Part shown: positions 16,188 to 23,460 of the stretch, one piece after another
Layout of the letters: each line of letters begins with the position of its first letter
Numbering within the stretch: the first letter of the stretch is position 1
DNA from: Scatosoma sp045632265
Lineage (GTDB): Bacteria > Bacillota > Clostridia > Christensenellales > Borkfalkiaceae
NCBI GenBank assembly: GCA_045632265.1
Contig: JAZQWG010000028.1
Span: forward strand, 1 to 64,000
Direction: 5' to 3'
Length of the DNA stretch: 64,000 bases
The notes under the pieces: generated by a model
The model's database searches: none
Seen by the model: only the letters and a program-made list of their open reading frames with translations
Told to the model about the DNA's origin: nothing
Position numbers and translations under genes: made by a program

Positions 16188-16634
16188 ATGTTTTCCCGTT
16201 TTGAGCGGTTTACCGTATTGATTGCAAAGGTAAGTAGAAGCATTTATAAAATCAAAAAGGAAGAGATGGCGGAGTTCAATTTGAAAAGTTCGCACGTGTC
16301 GTGCTTGTATTATTTATACAAAGCGGAAACGTTGACGGCGAAGGGGCTTTGCGATTTGTGTGGGGAAGACAAGGCGAATATTTCGCGTGCGGTAAAGTAT
16401 TTAGAAAGCGAAGGATACGTTTATTGCCAAACGAATACGTCTAAGCGTTATCAAAGCGCGCTTTTCTTGACGGAAAAGGGGAAAGTTGTGGGCGAGAGTA
16501 TCGCAAACAAAATCGACAAAGTGTTGGCGGAGTCGAGCAAAGGACTTACGAAAGAACAACGAGATATTTTATACGATTCGTTATCACGCGTTAGCGAAAA
16601 TTTAGAGAATATTTGTGCGCGATACGAAAAATAA
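16188..16634 (+). CDS. MarR-family transcriptional regulator
   Basis: 148 residues. Winged helix-turn-helix in the MarR layout: N-terminal helix, SSHVSCLYYLYKAETLTAKG, recognition region DKANISRAVKYLESEGYV, then the wing YQSALFLTEKGKVVG and a C-terminal dimerisation helix. It is first gene of an operon with the DegV gene 22 bases on. A 14-bp palindrome at the transcription start suggests it represses its own operon; a fatty acid or another small molecule could be the signal, but that is inferred from DegV. Start supported by GAGGTG 6 bases upstream. Confidence 0.9.
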   Translation: MFSRFERFTVLIAKVSRSIYKIKKEEMAEFNLKSSHVSCLYYLYKAETLTAKGLCDLCGEDKANISRAVKYLESEGYVYCQTNTSKRYQSALFLTEKGKVVGESIANKIDKVLAESSKGLTKEQRDILYDSLSRVSENLENICARYEK

Positions 16635-16656
16635 TAAATGGGTTATAGGAGAAAAA

Positions 16657-17472
16657 ATGATAAAGATTTTTGTAGATTCGGGCAGTAGCATAAAAAAGGA
16701 AGAAAGGGAAGAATACGGCGTAGAAGTGTTGCCGCTCAAAATACTTTTGGGCGAAACGGAATATTTAGACGGCGAAAATTTGCCGATGGACGTGTTTTAT
16801 AAAGCGCTTATTGACGACCAACTTTTTCCCACGACGTCCTTGCCTTCGCTTAGCGAAGCGGAAGAAAGGGTTAACGAATACGTAAACAAGGGTTACGACG
16901 TTATTATTTTAACCATTTCGTCGGGTATATCGGGTACGTATAACGCACTTCGTATGTTGTTTGAAAGCAACGAAAGGGTGAGCGTAATAGACTCGCAAAC
17001 GGCGGTGGGCGGTATGAAAATATTGGTAAAAGAAGCCAATAAATATTTGACCGAATCGCTCGATTTTATAGAGAATAAGATAAAGGAACTAATTCCCCGT
17101 ATCAAGGTGCTTGCCGTACCAGAAACGCTTAAATACTTGCATAAAGGAGGTAGATTGAGTAGTGCGGGTTGGATTGTAGGCTCGCTTTTGCGCATAAAGC
17201 CGATTATCGAATTGCGTTATGGTGTTAAAGTTGCGGGCAAAGCGGTTGGCTTAAAACTTGCCATGCGCTTTCTTCTCGACTCGTTAAAAACTTGCGATAC
17301 GAATTATCCTATCGTGCCTTCCTACACCTATTCCACGGAAAACTTGCAAGAGCTTATATCCAAAGCCCCGCCCGCTTGTCAAGCGGTTATGACGGAGTTT
17401 GATAATATCGACCCCGCAGTTGCCGCGCATTGGGGTCCCAACGCCTTTGGCTTTATCTTCGTTGAAAAATAA
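16657..17472 (+). CDS. DegV/FakB-family fatty-acid-binding protein
   Basis: DegV proteins bind a fatty acid; FakB members present it to the kinase FakA for phosphorylation and entry into phospholipid. 271 residues from ATG 16657, chosen because TAGGAG lies 6 bases before it and the DegV fold begins at once (MIKIFVDSGSS); the frame runs back to 16615 without support. Visible: VDSGSSI, TTSLPS (head-group pocket motif), TISSGISGTYN, HKGGRLSSAG. The third strand has VDSG rather than the more usual TDS. No fakA is visible here. Co-transcribed with MarR, which may sense exogenous lipid. Confidence 0.93.
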   Translation: MIKIFVDSGSSIKKEEREEYGVEVLPLKILLGETEYLDGENLPMDVFYKALIDDQLFPTTSLPSLSEAEERVNEYVNKGYDVIILTISSGISGTYNALRMLFESNERVSVIDSQTAVGGMKILVKEANKYLTESLDFIENKIKELIPRIKVLAVPETLKYLHKGGRLSSAGWIVGSLLRIKPIIELRYGVKVAGKAVGLKLAMRFLLDSLKTCDTNYPIVPSYTYSTENLQELISKAPPACQAVMTEFDNIDPAVAAHWGPNAFGFIFVEK

Positions 17473-17474
17473 TA

Positions 17475-17512
17475 AAAACCCCGCCAACGTATGCACGTTT
17501 GCGGGGTTTTTA
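17475..17512 (+). terminator. Terminator of the MarR-DegV operon
   Basis: AAAACCCCGC / GCGGGGTTTT with an inner AACGT/ACGTT pairing. Confidence 0.9.
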
Positions 17513-17638
17513 CTTAAATTCAATTTTTTAAGGCGTTTGCCTATTGACTTTTTAACTTAATATCTACCCTATTTAGGCGAGTGGAATTTGTTCTACTTGC
17601 CTTTTTTATGCCCAAATTTCTCTTTCGTGGTCGTTTTT

Positions 17639-17693
17639 GCAATAAAAAAAGATAAGTAAACCTTGTTCGATTTACTTATCTAGTGGTACACCA
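17639..17693. repeat. 55-bp direct repeat, copy 2 (tRNA-end-like)
   Basis: Same as 15937-15990 apart from one extra A and TAGTGG for TATTGG near the end. Ends TGGTACACCAAC, like the tRNA-Arg 3' end plus its next bases. Copies 1 and 2 bracket the MarR-DegV operon in direct orientation. Confidence 0.85.
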
Positions 17694-17695
17694 AC

Positions 17696-17724
17696 CCCCA
17701 ACACTCAAAAAGTGAGTGTTGGGG
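17696..17724. terminator. 12-bp hairpin after repeat copy 2
   Basis: CCCCAACACTCA, AAAAG loop, TGAGTGTTGGGG. There is no full T tract, so its terminator role is likely but not certain. Confidence 0.6.
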
Positions 17725-17761
17725 CTTATATTTTATAAAAAAATAAATTTTGTTGTAGTTT

Positions 17762-17797
17762 TTGGTGTTGTTTGTATGCTACAATATAATTGTAGCA
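17762..17797 (+). promoter_or_regulatory. Promoter and operator of the paralog pair
   Basis: TTGGTG, 17-bp spacer, TATAAT (17785-17790). The perfect dyad TGCTACAAT-ATA-ATTGTAGCA (17777-17797) lies over the -10 box. Its CTACAA core also occurs in the region upstream of the HTH gene at 21075, so that protein is the likely repressor. Confidence 0.6.
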
Positions 17798-17971
17798 TTA
17801 TTTTTTTACGCAAAACAAAACGAACGATATACACGTGAGACAAAAAATAAAATTGAAATTTTTTTCCGAAGAAATTTGAAAAATTAAAAAACTGGTGTAC
17901 TTTCGGTGTACTGCCGAGTTTACAATACAATTACAAAATAAAAAATAAGGGCAAAAAAAGGAGATAAATTT

Positions 17972-19507
17972 ATGCCTACTTATCAAGAAGAATTAAGAAA
18001 TTTCCAACAACAATGGCAAATGCCTCGTTACGACCTTAAAACGTTGGCGGAAACCACGCAACAACTTCGTTATGCGGATATGTTTTTGACGGGTGCTTCC
18101 GTAGACAACTCTCCTGCGGGTCAATTCGTGAAATTGTTTTCGAGAACGCTTTCTCGTTATTTTGAAAGCAATACGGCTTTGAGAGAAGACGTTGCTTGTA
18201 TGTCTTCGTTCAACGCACAAGAATTTTACGACAGCTTCAAAAAGCTTATGCAAGCGAAATATAACGACGATGGCGTTGAAAAAAATAAAGAGCCGCTTCT
18301 AGTTAATGAAGTAATCACGGACGAACACAAGAAAACCATTACCAACGTGATTGCAAACTGCAAGAGCAAATATAAGACGACCTTGCCCAACTTGTGGAAA
18401 CAAAATTTGAAAGACGGCAGCGTGAAAGTTTTTGAAATGCGTGAAAAGACGAGCAACCTTTTCTACGCGATGACGAATGAAAACGCGGTTAAGGAAAACT
18501 ACACGGAATCGTTGAAGAAAGTAGTTTCGGCGTATGAAGCGATGAAACAACTTCGTGAAAGCCGTAAAGGCTTCCTTGGTTGGTTTTGGAAACTCTTTAA
18601 CGGCACGCAAAACGACCAAGAAAAAGATTATTTGGAATTGCTTGAATCGCAAATCAATACGTTGAAAGAAAAAAATTACGACGTTGACGGCATGACGGCG
18701 GAAGTGACGGGCAAAACCGTTTTCGGTAAAGAAGTGGAATCGGCTGAAAAGGCGAAAGCAAAGACAGCTGAAAAAACCGCAAAGAAACGCCTTGAAAAGA
18801 AATACGTTGCGGACACGATTAGTGTAAGATATTACGAAGAAGGGCTTGGCAGCGTGGTTGCCAACGAGTTGGATAAGCAACTTCCCGTGGAAAGTCGAAA
18901 TTCTTCCTATGACAAGACGGTGTACGAGCGTGTGTTGTTGAAAAATGCGTTTAAGGACATCAACGAATTGAACGAAGCGTTTGACGCGGCGCTTGCAGAG
19001 GGGAATGACTACAAGAAAGAAACGGCAAAACTCGTAAGAGGCGTTTTCAAAATTGCGGTGAAACAAGGCAATATATATCTTAACGGTACCTCTTTGGAAA
19101 AATCCATAGGGTATGAAATTATCGCGAAAGTGTTGATGGATAACCTTACTGCCGTGGCTCTTTATCCCGAATTGAGAGATCTTGCAAACGAGTATCTTAA
19201 AAACAACGTTGGGCTTTATAAAGAATTGGCGTCGAACGGCAAATCCTACGGCACGCAAATTGATAAATTTGCCATGGACTACGTTCCTAAGAAAGATATC
19301 GTAGTGGAAATAAAGGAAGAAAAGCAAGAAGATATTATTGACGACGACGAAGATAATCTTTACAATGAGGAGGAAAGTTATTACGAAGGCGACAAGGAAA
19401 AGGTTTTCAGCGAAGACAATCCTTTCCCTGAAAACGGCGCCAAGAAATCTTCGCAAGTTTCTCAAGAAACCAAAATCAATCCCCTTACGATGAACAATAA
19501 CAAATAA
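17972..19507 (+). CDS. Hypothetical protein, first of two tandem paralogs
   Basis: 511 residues, not recognised. No signal peptide or TM helix; charged and mainly helical. Landmarks: N-terminal YQEELRNFQQQW; YEAMKQLRESRKGFLGWFWK (about 190-209), the most conserved block with the next gene; a Lys/Ala-rich coiled-coil-like stretch near 245-275; an acidic region IIDDDEDNLYNEEE near 455; and the tail NPFPEN-x4-SSQVSQ, also kept in the paralog. Start supported by AAGGAG. A dyad covers its promoter and a double-HTH regulator lies downstream, so it is probably inducible or accessory. It could belong to a defence, phage-like or lineage-specific cytoplasmic system; nothing in the sequence decides. Confidence 0.8.
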   Translation: MPTYQEELRNFQQQWQMPRYDLKTLAETTQQLRYADMFLTGASVDNSPAGQFVKLFSRTLSRYFESNTALREDVACMSSFNAQEFYDSFKKLMQAKYNDDGVEKNKEPLLVNEVITDEHKKTITNVIANCKSKYKTTLPNLWKQNLKDGSVKVFEMREKTSNLFYAMTNENAVKENYTESLKKVVSAYEAMKQLRESRKGFLGWFWKLFNGTQNDQEKDYLELLESQINTLKEKNYDVDGMTAEVTGKTVFGKEVESAEKAKAKTAEKTAKKRLEKKYVADTISVRYYEEGLGSVVANELDKQLPVESRNSSYDKTVYERVLLKNAFKDINELNEAFDAALAEGNDYKKETAKLVRGVFKIAVKQGNIYLNGTSLEKSIGYEIIAKVLMDNLTAVALYPELRDLANEYLKNNVGLYKELASNGKSYGTQIDKFAMDYVPKKDIVVEIKEEKQEDIIDDDEDNLYNEEESYYEGDKEKVFSEDNPFPENGAKKSSQVSQETKINPLTMNNNK

Positions 19508-19531
19508 GAAACCTAACAAGGAGTAATAAAA

Positions 19532-21013
19532 ATGGCTAATTACGCAAACGAGTTAAAACTTTTTAACGATAAATATAATATGGGCGATTTCAAGCTTGAC
19601 GAATTGCAAATGGTTGATAATAAATTCCGTTTTGTTGACGAGCTTATTCTCGGTGGCAGTTCTGCGGAAAAATACGTAAGCTTGTTATCCCGTGCTTTGA
19701 CGTATTATTTCTCGAGAAATACGAGAGTGAACGAAGAAGGGAAATACTTGACTTCGTTTGGACCGGATGAGTTCTTGGCGGACTTTGAAGGCCTTGTTGA
19801 TGCGAAATACGTTGAAGATATGCAAGACAAAGAATTCGTTAAACGTGATAAGCACGACGGCGCATCCTTTTCCGCGCTTAACAGCGTGTTCGCTAGACAT
19901 AAAGAAGAATTTAATAAAACCTTACCTACGATTTGGATGAAAAGATTGAAAGCCAAGGATTTGGATATTGCCGAGTTGGAAAAAATCACGACCAAAGCAA
20001 CGGAAACGATGTGCGAGCACAAAAGCGACAAAGCGGCTATGGAAGGCAACTTGACCAACGTTATCGTTGCGTATGAAGCGATGCGGATGCTTCGTGAAAG
20101 CCGTGGCGGCATTCTTGGCTGGTTTTGGAAGCTCTTTAACAGTACGAGAAACGAAATTGAAGAAACGTATTTTTTACAACTTGAATCACAACTTAGTCTT
20201 TTGGATTCTGAAGGCTACGAAATTGACAGAGTGATTCTCGATAAGACGAGCAGAACCGCATATGGCAAAACGGTGGAAAGCAGATACAACGTGATTAAAA
20301 AGGAGTATGAAGACCGTCTCAATGAAGCGAACTCCGATATCTCGGTTGAAGACGACGATGGCGTGCAAGAAATCGAGCAAGACGAAAACACACTTTCGGG
20401 ACAATTAAAGAAAAAGGCGAGTGAAAGCGAATTGAAGCGCTTTGTGGAAAAAACCGCATCGAAGTTGCCTAAGCCCCTTATCGGTGATGTAAATATGGTA
20501 ATTTTCGGTATGCAAAGCGCTATCGAAGGGATTAAAGAAGAATTTGACGCATTAAACAAAAATTACGAAGAACAAATGAACGCGGGCAACAAAGAAGCCG
20601 CAATGGCGGAATACGCGCTCAAAGTATTCTCTATCGCACTTATCAAAACGAGTGAGATCGGTTATGACGGCGGGAAAGAAAGAGTTATCGCTGCGCAAAA
20701 ATTTACCGACGCATTCTTGAAAGAATTTTCGCCTTGCAACATGGATGAAAGCTTGCAAGAATTTGCAAACGGCTATGCCGTACAAAATCCCGACAAGATT
20801 ATCGATTCGCTTAGAACGCAGGTAGAACCTTTCCTTCAAGATAGATTAGACGACGGTTTTAGATTTGCGAAAGATGAAATGTTCCCCGAAGAACGTGAGC
20901 AATTGTTCGACGATAAAAACAATCCTTTCCCTGAAAACAGCGTTGATAAATCGTCGCAAGTTTCTCAAGACGCCCAAATTTCCGCGCCCGTTATCAATTC
21001 CAACAAACAATAA
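19532..21013 (+). CDS. Hypothetical protein, second of two tandem paralogs
   Basis: 493 residues, not recognised, paralog of the preceding gene (24-base gap, same operon, AAGGAG start). Shared: ANELKLFNDKYNM at the N terminus, LLSRALTYYFSRNT, the block YEAMRMLRESRGGILGWFWK (about 182-201), SxLDSEGYEID, the acidic middle (VEDDDGVQEIEQDE) and the tail NPFPENSVDKSSQVSQ. The central helical part differs most between the two. No catalytic motif is evident. Two diverged copies kept side by side suggest a heteromeric complex. Terminator at 21031. Confidence 0.8.
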   Translation: MANYANELKLFNDKYNMGDFKLDELQMVDNKFRFVDELILGGSSAEKYVSLLSRALTYYFSRNTRVNEEGKYLTSFGPDEFLADFEGLVDAKYVEDMQDKEFVKRDKHDGASFSALNSVFARHKEEFNKTLPTIWMKRLKAKDLDIAELEKITTKATETMCEHKSDKAAMEGNLTNVIVAYEAMRMLRESRGGILGWFWKLFNSTRNEIEETYFLQLESQLSLLDSEGYEIDRVILDKTSRTAYGKTVESRYNVIKKEYEDRLNEANSDISVEDDDGVQEIEQDENTLSGQLKKKASESELKRFVEKTASKLPKPLIGDVNMVIFGMQSAIEGIKEEFDALNKNYEEQMNAGNKEAAMAEYALKVFSIALIKTSEIGYDGGKERVIAAQKFTDAFLKEFSPCNMDESLQEFANGYAVQNPDKIIDSLRTQVEPFLQDRLDDGFRFAKDEMFPEEREQLFDDKNNPFPENSVDKSSQVSQDAQISAPVINSNKQ

Positions 21014-21030
21014 AGGCGTAAAATAAAAAT

Positions 21031-21058
21031 AAAACCACCCCAAATCGGGGTGGTTTTT
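21031..21058 (+). terminator. Terminator of the paralog operon
   Basis: AAAACCACCCC, AAAT loop, GGGGTGGTTTT. The converging HTH gene ends 16 bases away. Confidence 0.9.
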
Positions 21059-21074
21059 TCGTTGTGTTTATACT

Positions 21075-21515
21075 CTAAATTCTGCCAAGCAATTCGTCAA
21101 CGCTACACGCAAAAGCGTTTGCCAACTTTACCAAGTTATCCACGTAAGGGCTCGTTTTACCTTTCAACCAACTGTTAAAATTATCGTACGAGAAATTCGT
21201 TTGTTGGTGTAAAGCGTATTGCGATATTTTTCTTTCCGTCAACAACGTTTGGAAGCGAGTTGCAAAGCAAACGACGGGCTTGTACGCTACGCCATAAGAC
21301 GGGTTGTCGGTAAGCCCAATAAGAAAGTCTGCCGAACAATGGAATACGTCCAAAAGTTTGACGAAATTTTCAAAGGACGGCAAGCGCACGCCTTGCAAAT
21401 ATCTTGTAATCGTGTTTCTTGAAATTCCAAGCTCGTTGGCAAGGGAAACGGGCTTTAATTCTCTTTCCGCCATCAATTCGGCAAGCCTTTCAGGCAGTTT
21501 CGACAAAATATCCAT
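21075..21515 (-). CDS. Regulator with two tandem XRE-type helix-turn-helix domains
   Basis: 146 residues made of two Cro/CI-like HTH units: about 8-65 (LAELMAERELKPVSLANELG, ISRNTITRYLQG, ADFLIGL) and about 83-146 (FQTLLTERKISQYALHQQTN, YDNFNSWLKGKTSP, VDELLGRI). Both end in the typical DxLLG/DFLIG helix, so an internal duplication is clear; no ligand domain remains. A monomer could bind both halves of a site. It faces a 59-codon gene across a region with several CTACAA and TACCA dyads and lies beside the paralog pair, whose promoter carries a related dyad. Start supported by AAGGAGG. Confidence 0.88.
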   Translation of the reverse strand: MDILSKLPERLAELMAERELKPVSLANELGISRNTITRYLQGVRLPSFENFVKLLDVFHCSADFLIGLTDNPSYGVAYKPVVCFATRFQTLLTERKISQYALHQQTNFSYDNFNSWLKGKTSPYVDNLVKLANAFACSVDELLGRI

Positions 21516-21530
21516 AAAGTAGCCTCCTTT

Positions 21531-21606
21531 CTACAAAATATTATCTACGATGTTGGTACAAAAAACTTGCATTATACCAAGGTCGTGGTATATAATATTA
21601 TTTGTA
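21531..21606. promoter_or_regulatory. Divergent promoter and operator region
   Basis: Inverted arms CTACAAAATATTAT (21531-21544) and ATAATATTATTTGTAG (21591-21606) enclose a rightward promoter TTGCAT (21567-21572), 18-bp spacer, TATAAT (21591-21596), with a TACCA-TGGTA dyad (21575-21590) inside the spacer. A second TTGGTA/TACCAA pair (21553 and 21575) overlaps. This looks like a multi-site repressor region for the double-HTH protein. Confidence 0.65.
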
Positions 21607-21643
21607 GATGTTGCGCAACATAAAAAAATAAAGGAGAAAATTT

Positions 21644-21823
21644 ATGTTAGAAACAACTGAAAAACAAAGACAAAGCAACGACGTTAAAAGCGTTTTTGCT
21701 AAAATTGCCGAGCTTTTAAGAGAGGAATTTGTAGCTATGTATCACAAAGAAACGGAAACGTCGCTTGTAATACGTTTAATCGGTGGGGATACGTTTCGAT
21801 TGAGTTTGGAAAGTATTGTATAA
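21644..21823 (+). CDS. Small hypothetical protein (59 aa)
   Basis: Not recognised. AAGGAG stands 6 bases before ATG 21644; a good promoter lies about 50 bases upstream, and the frame ends at TAA 21821. The protein is soluble: MLETTEKQRQSNDVKSVFAK, an amphipathic helix (IAELLREEFVAMYHKE), then a short beta-like end (TSLVIRLIGGDTFRLSLESI). It is divergent from the double-HTH regulator. It could be a regulator partner, antitoxin-like protein or phage-remnant protein. Downstream is a shared terminator at 21874. Confidence 0.7.
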   Translation: MLETTEKQRQSNDVKSVFAKIAELLREEFVAMYHKETETSLVIRLIGGDTFRLSLESIV

Positions 21824-21873
21824 AAAGAAAAAAACCGACAAGTACATATACTCATCGGGGGTGTTGAATAAAT

Positions 21874-21904
21874 AAAACGACGTCTTTTTGACGTCGTTTT
21901 GTTT
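21874..21904. terminator. Bidirectional terminator
   Basis: AAAACGACGTC, TTTTT loop, GACGTCGTTTT, between the convergent small gene and the PLP decarboxylase. Confidence 0.85.
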
Positions 21905-23080
21905 TTACAATTCTTGTTTCAAGGCCTGCGCCAACTCTTCCATTTGTTTTTTGCCGTGGTGGGGGAAGATGATGGCGTGCGCTTTGGCTTGTTCCACGCC
22001 GTTGACAACTTCCGTAAAGGTGGAAAGTTGGAAGCGTTTTGTCGTTTCTTCTTTGGGGGAATTGAACACGAAAATATTGCTTTTCGGCGCACGGTAGTAG
22101 GGGATACTTTCCGTTTGCAACAGTTTTTCAAAGTATTGCACGTTTTTCACGTACTCGTTTTTCGGCGTATTGTAAAGCTGTTCTTTGATGTGATTATACA
22201 GCGCAAAAGCTGGGATAGAACGAGAGCCTGAAACGGTTGTGTCGTGTTGCCCGATATAGGCTATGGACGGGCTGGACGGCTTTTTCGTGGAAACGAAAAC
22301 GGAATGTACGTCGGGGAAGCCCACGTATTTATGTAAGGAAAGACAAACGGAATCAATGCCACGTTCCTTTGCGTTTGTAAGCAAGGGCGCGCCCGTTTGG
22401 TTGTTGGGTATGCCGCCGTACAAAGCCGCATCTACGTGGATATAATAGGGGATTTCCCTTTCTTTCAAAAATGCCACGATCTTGTCCACGTCGTCGCAAG
22501 CGCCAAACTTGGTGGTGCCGTGCGTTAAAACAAGGTTGGCAGGGCTTCTATTGCTTGCCCAGTTTTTGGCGATTTCCGCAAACAATGCGTCCACGTCCAT
22601 TTCGTCGTTTGCCGTGGTGGGGATTTCCTTTCTCGGATACAAGCGCGCGTATTTTTCCACTGAGTAGTGCGCCGCCGTGGAATAATACAAAATGCCGTTG
22701 GGGTGCTTATTAAAAGCAAGCGAAATCCCGCAAGAATTGCTTTCCGAGCCGCCACTCGTCACGTACCCCCAAAACTCGTCGCCCATGCCGAATTTTTCCG
22801 CATACAAGCGCAAAATCGCCTTTTCGACTGCCTTGGTGTCCATGGCGTAGTTGCCTCTTTCGTCCACGTCACCGCAGTTGTTGGAAAAGGGCGCGGCGTA
22901 GTGCATCAAAAGCAAATATTGCGTGCGGGGGGAAAGGGAAACGTGGTGCGCGGGATAACCGAACATACGCTTCACCGATTTTTGCGTTTTTTCATAAAAG
23001 GCAATCGCCTCTTGCCCAACGTCGCAAGAGGATAATTCTTTTTGCAATTTTTTAGGAAGTTGAAAACGTAATTCCTTCAT
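21905..23080 (-). CDS. PLP-dependent group II decarboxylase (histidine decarboxylase-like)
   Basis: 391 residues. Fold-type I PLP enzyme of the group II amino-acid decarboxylase family: YVTSGGSESN (phosphate and cofactor binding), THGTTKFGACDDVDKI, HVDAALYGG (Asp to the pyridine N) and SLHKYVGFP, whose Lys forms the Schiff base. The N-terminal layout (LSPRTQYLLLMHY, GYPAHH, GDVDERGNYAMDT) is that of bacterial histidine/serine decarboxylases. The substrate cannot be read from sequence; histamine or another amine would be the product. No amino acid/amine antiporter is adjacent, so a role in acid resistance is unsupported. It is monocistronic, with its own TTGACT-17-TATAAT promoter. Confidence 0.88.
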   Translation of the reverse strand: MKELRFQLPKKLQKELSSCDVGQEAIAFYEKTQKSVKRMFGYPAHHVSLSPRTQYLLLMHYAAPFSNNCGDVDERGNYAMDTKAVEKAILRLYAEKFGMGDEFWGYVTSGGSESNSCGISLAFNKHPNGILYYSTAAHYSVEKYARLYPRKEIPTTANDEMDVDALFAEIAKNWASNRSPANLVLTHGTTKFGACDDVDKIVAFLKEREIPYYIHVDAALYGGIPNNQTGAPLLTNAKERGIDSVCLSLHKYVGFPDVHSVFVSTKKPSSPSIAYIGQHDTTVSGSRSIPAFALYNHIKEQLYNTPKNEYVKNVQYFEKLLQTESIPYYRAPKSNIFVFNSPKEETTKRFQLSTFTEVVNGVEQAKAHAIIFPHHGKKQMEELAQALKQEL

Positions 23081-23149
23081 GATAAACCTTTTATGATAGG
23101 GTGGATTTGCTTACAAATCGCTTGTGGATTTCCACATTTTGTTAAGCAT

Positions 23150-23178
23150 ATTATACCATTGCGATTGAAAAAAGTCAA
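23150..23178 (-). promoter_or_regulatory. Promoter of the PLP decarboxylase
   Basis: On the minus strand TTGACT, 17-bp spacer, TATAAT, about 70 bases before the start codon. Confidence 0.8.
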
Positions 23179-23353
23179 CTGCTTTTTGCCTTGGCGATAG
23201 GAAAAGTGCATTTTCCATGCCCGCTTTGCCATACGACAAAATTCGATAGACGAAAAATGTTGAAAACGCACGTATGGGGGCAACCGCATTTGCGGATAGC
23301 CGCATATCTAAGAAATCAAAACTGTGGGATAACGAAAAAGTGGGGGCTGAAAA

Positions 23354-23437
23354 TGTCATAAAAATATATGACAAAATGATTGACATTAGATGGTAATACT
23401 GGTATAATAAAGGAAAATGTCATAAAAAAATATGACA
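23354..23437 (+). promoter_or_regulatory. Glycosyltransferase promoter flanked by two identical-arm dyads
   Basis: Consensus promoter TTGACA (23380-23385), 17 bp, TATAAT (23403-23408). Dyad 1 at 23354-23373 and dyad 2 at 23418-23437 are both TGTCATA-N6-TATGACA, centred 64 bases apart, one just upstream of -35 and one just downstream of the start site. Confidence 0.8.
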
Positions 23438-23460
23438 AAAAAACAAGAGGAAAAAATAGG

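Larger units (their letters stand above)
17473..17971. other. Non-coding stretch between DegV and the paralog pair
   Basis: No convincing gene. It contains the DegV terminator, the second 55-bp repeat and its hairpin, a promoter with a 21-bp dyad on the -10 box, and two direct GGTGTACT repeats 11 bases apart (about 17893-17911). The last 170 bases before the next gene are A-rich leader sequence. Confidence 0.75.
23081..23460. other. Intergenic region between divergent decarboxylase and glycosyltransferase genes
   Basis: No gene seen. It holds a leftward promoter at 23150 and a rightward promoter flanked by two dyads at 23354 and 23418. About 170 bases between the two promoters (23179-23353) show nothing I can name. 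Confidence 0.75.

Noticed and set aside
17733..17986. Two Phe-rich minus-strand frames upstream of the paralog operon
   Set aside because: They overlap the promoter and A-rich leader, have no ribosome site, and their composition is that of reversed A-tract DNA.
23111..23386. 91-codon minus-strand frame between decarboxylase and glycosyltransferase
   Set aside because: It covers two promoters and an operator, has no ribosome site and no family likeness.
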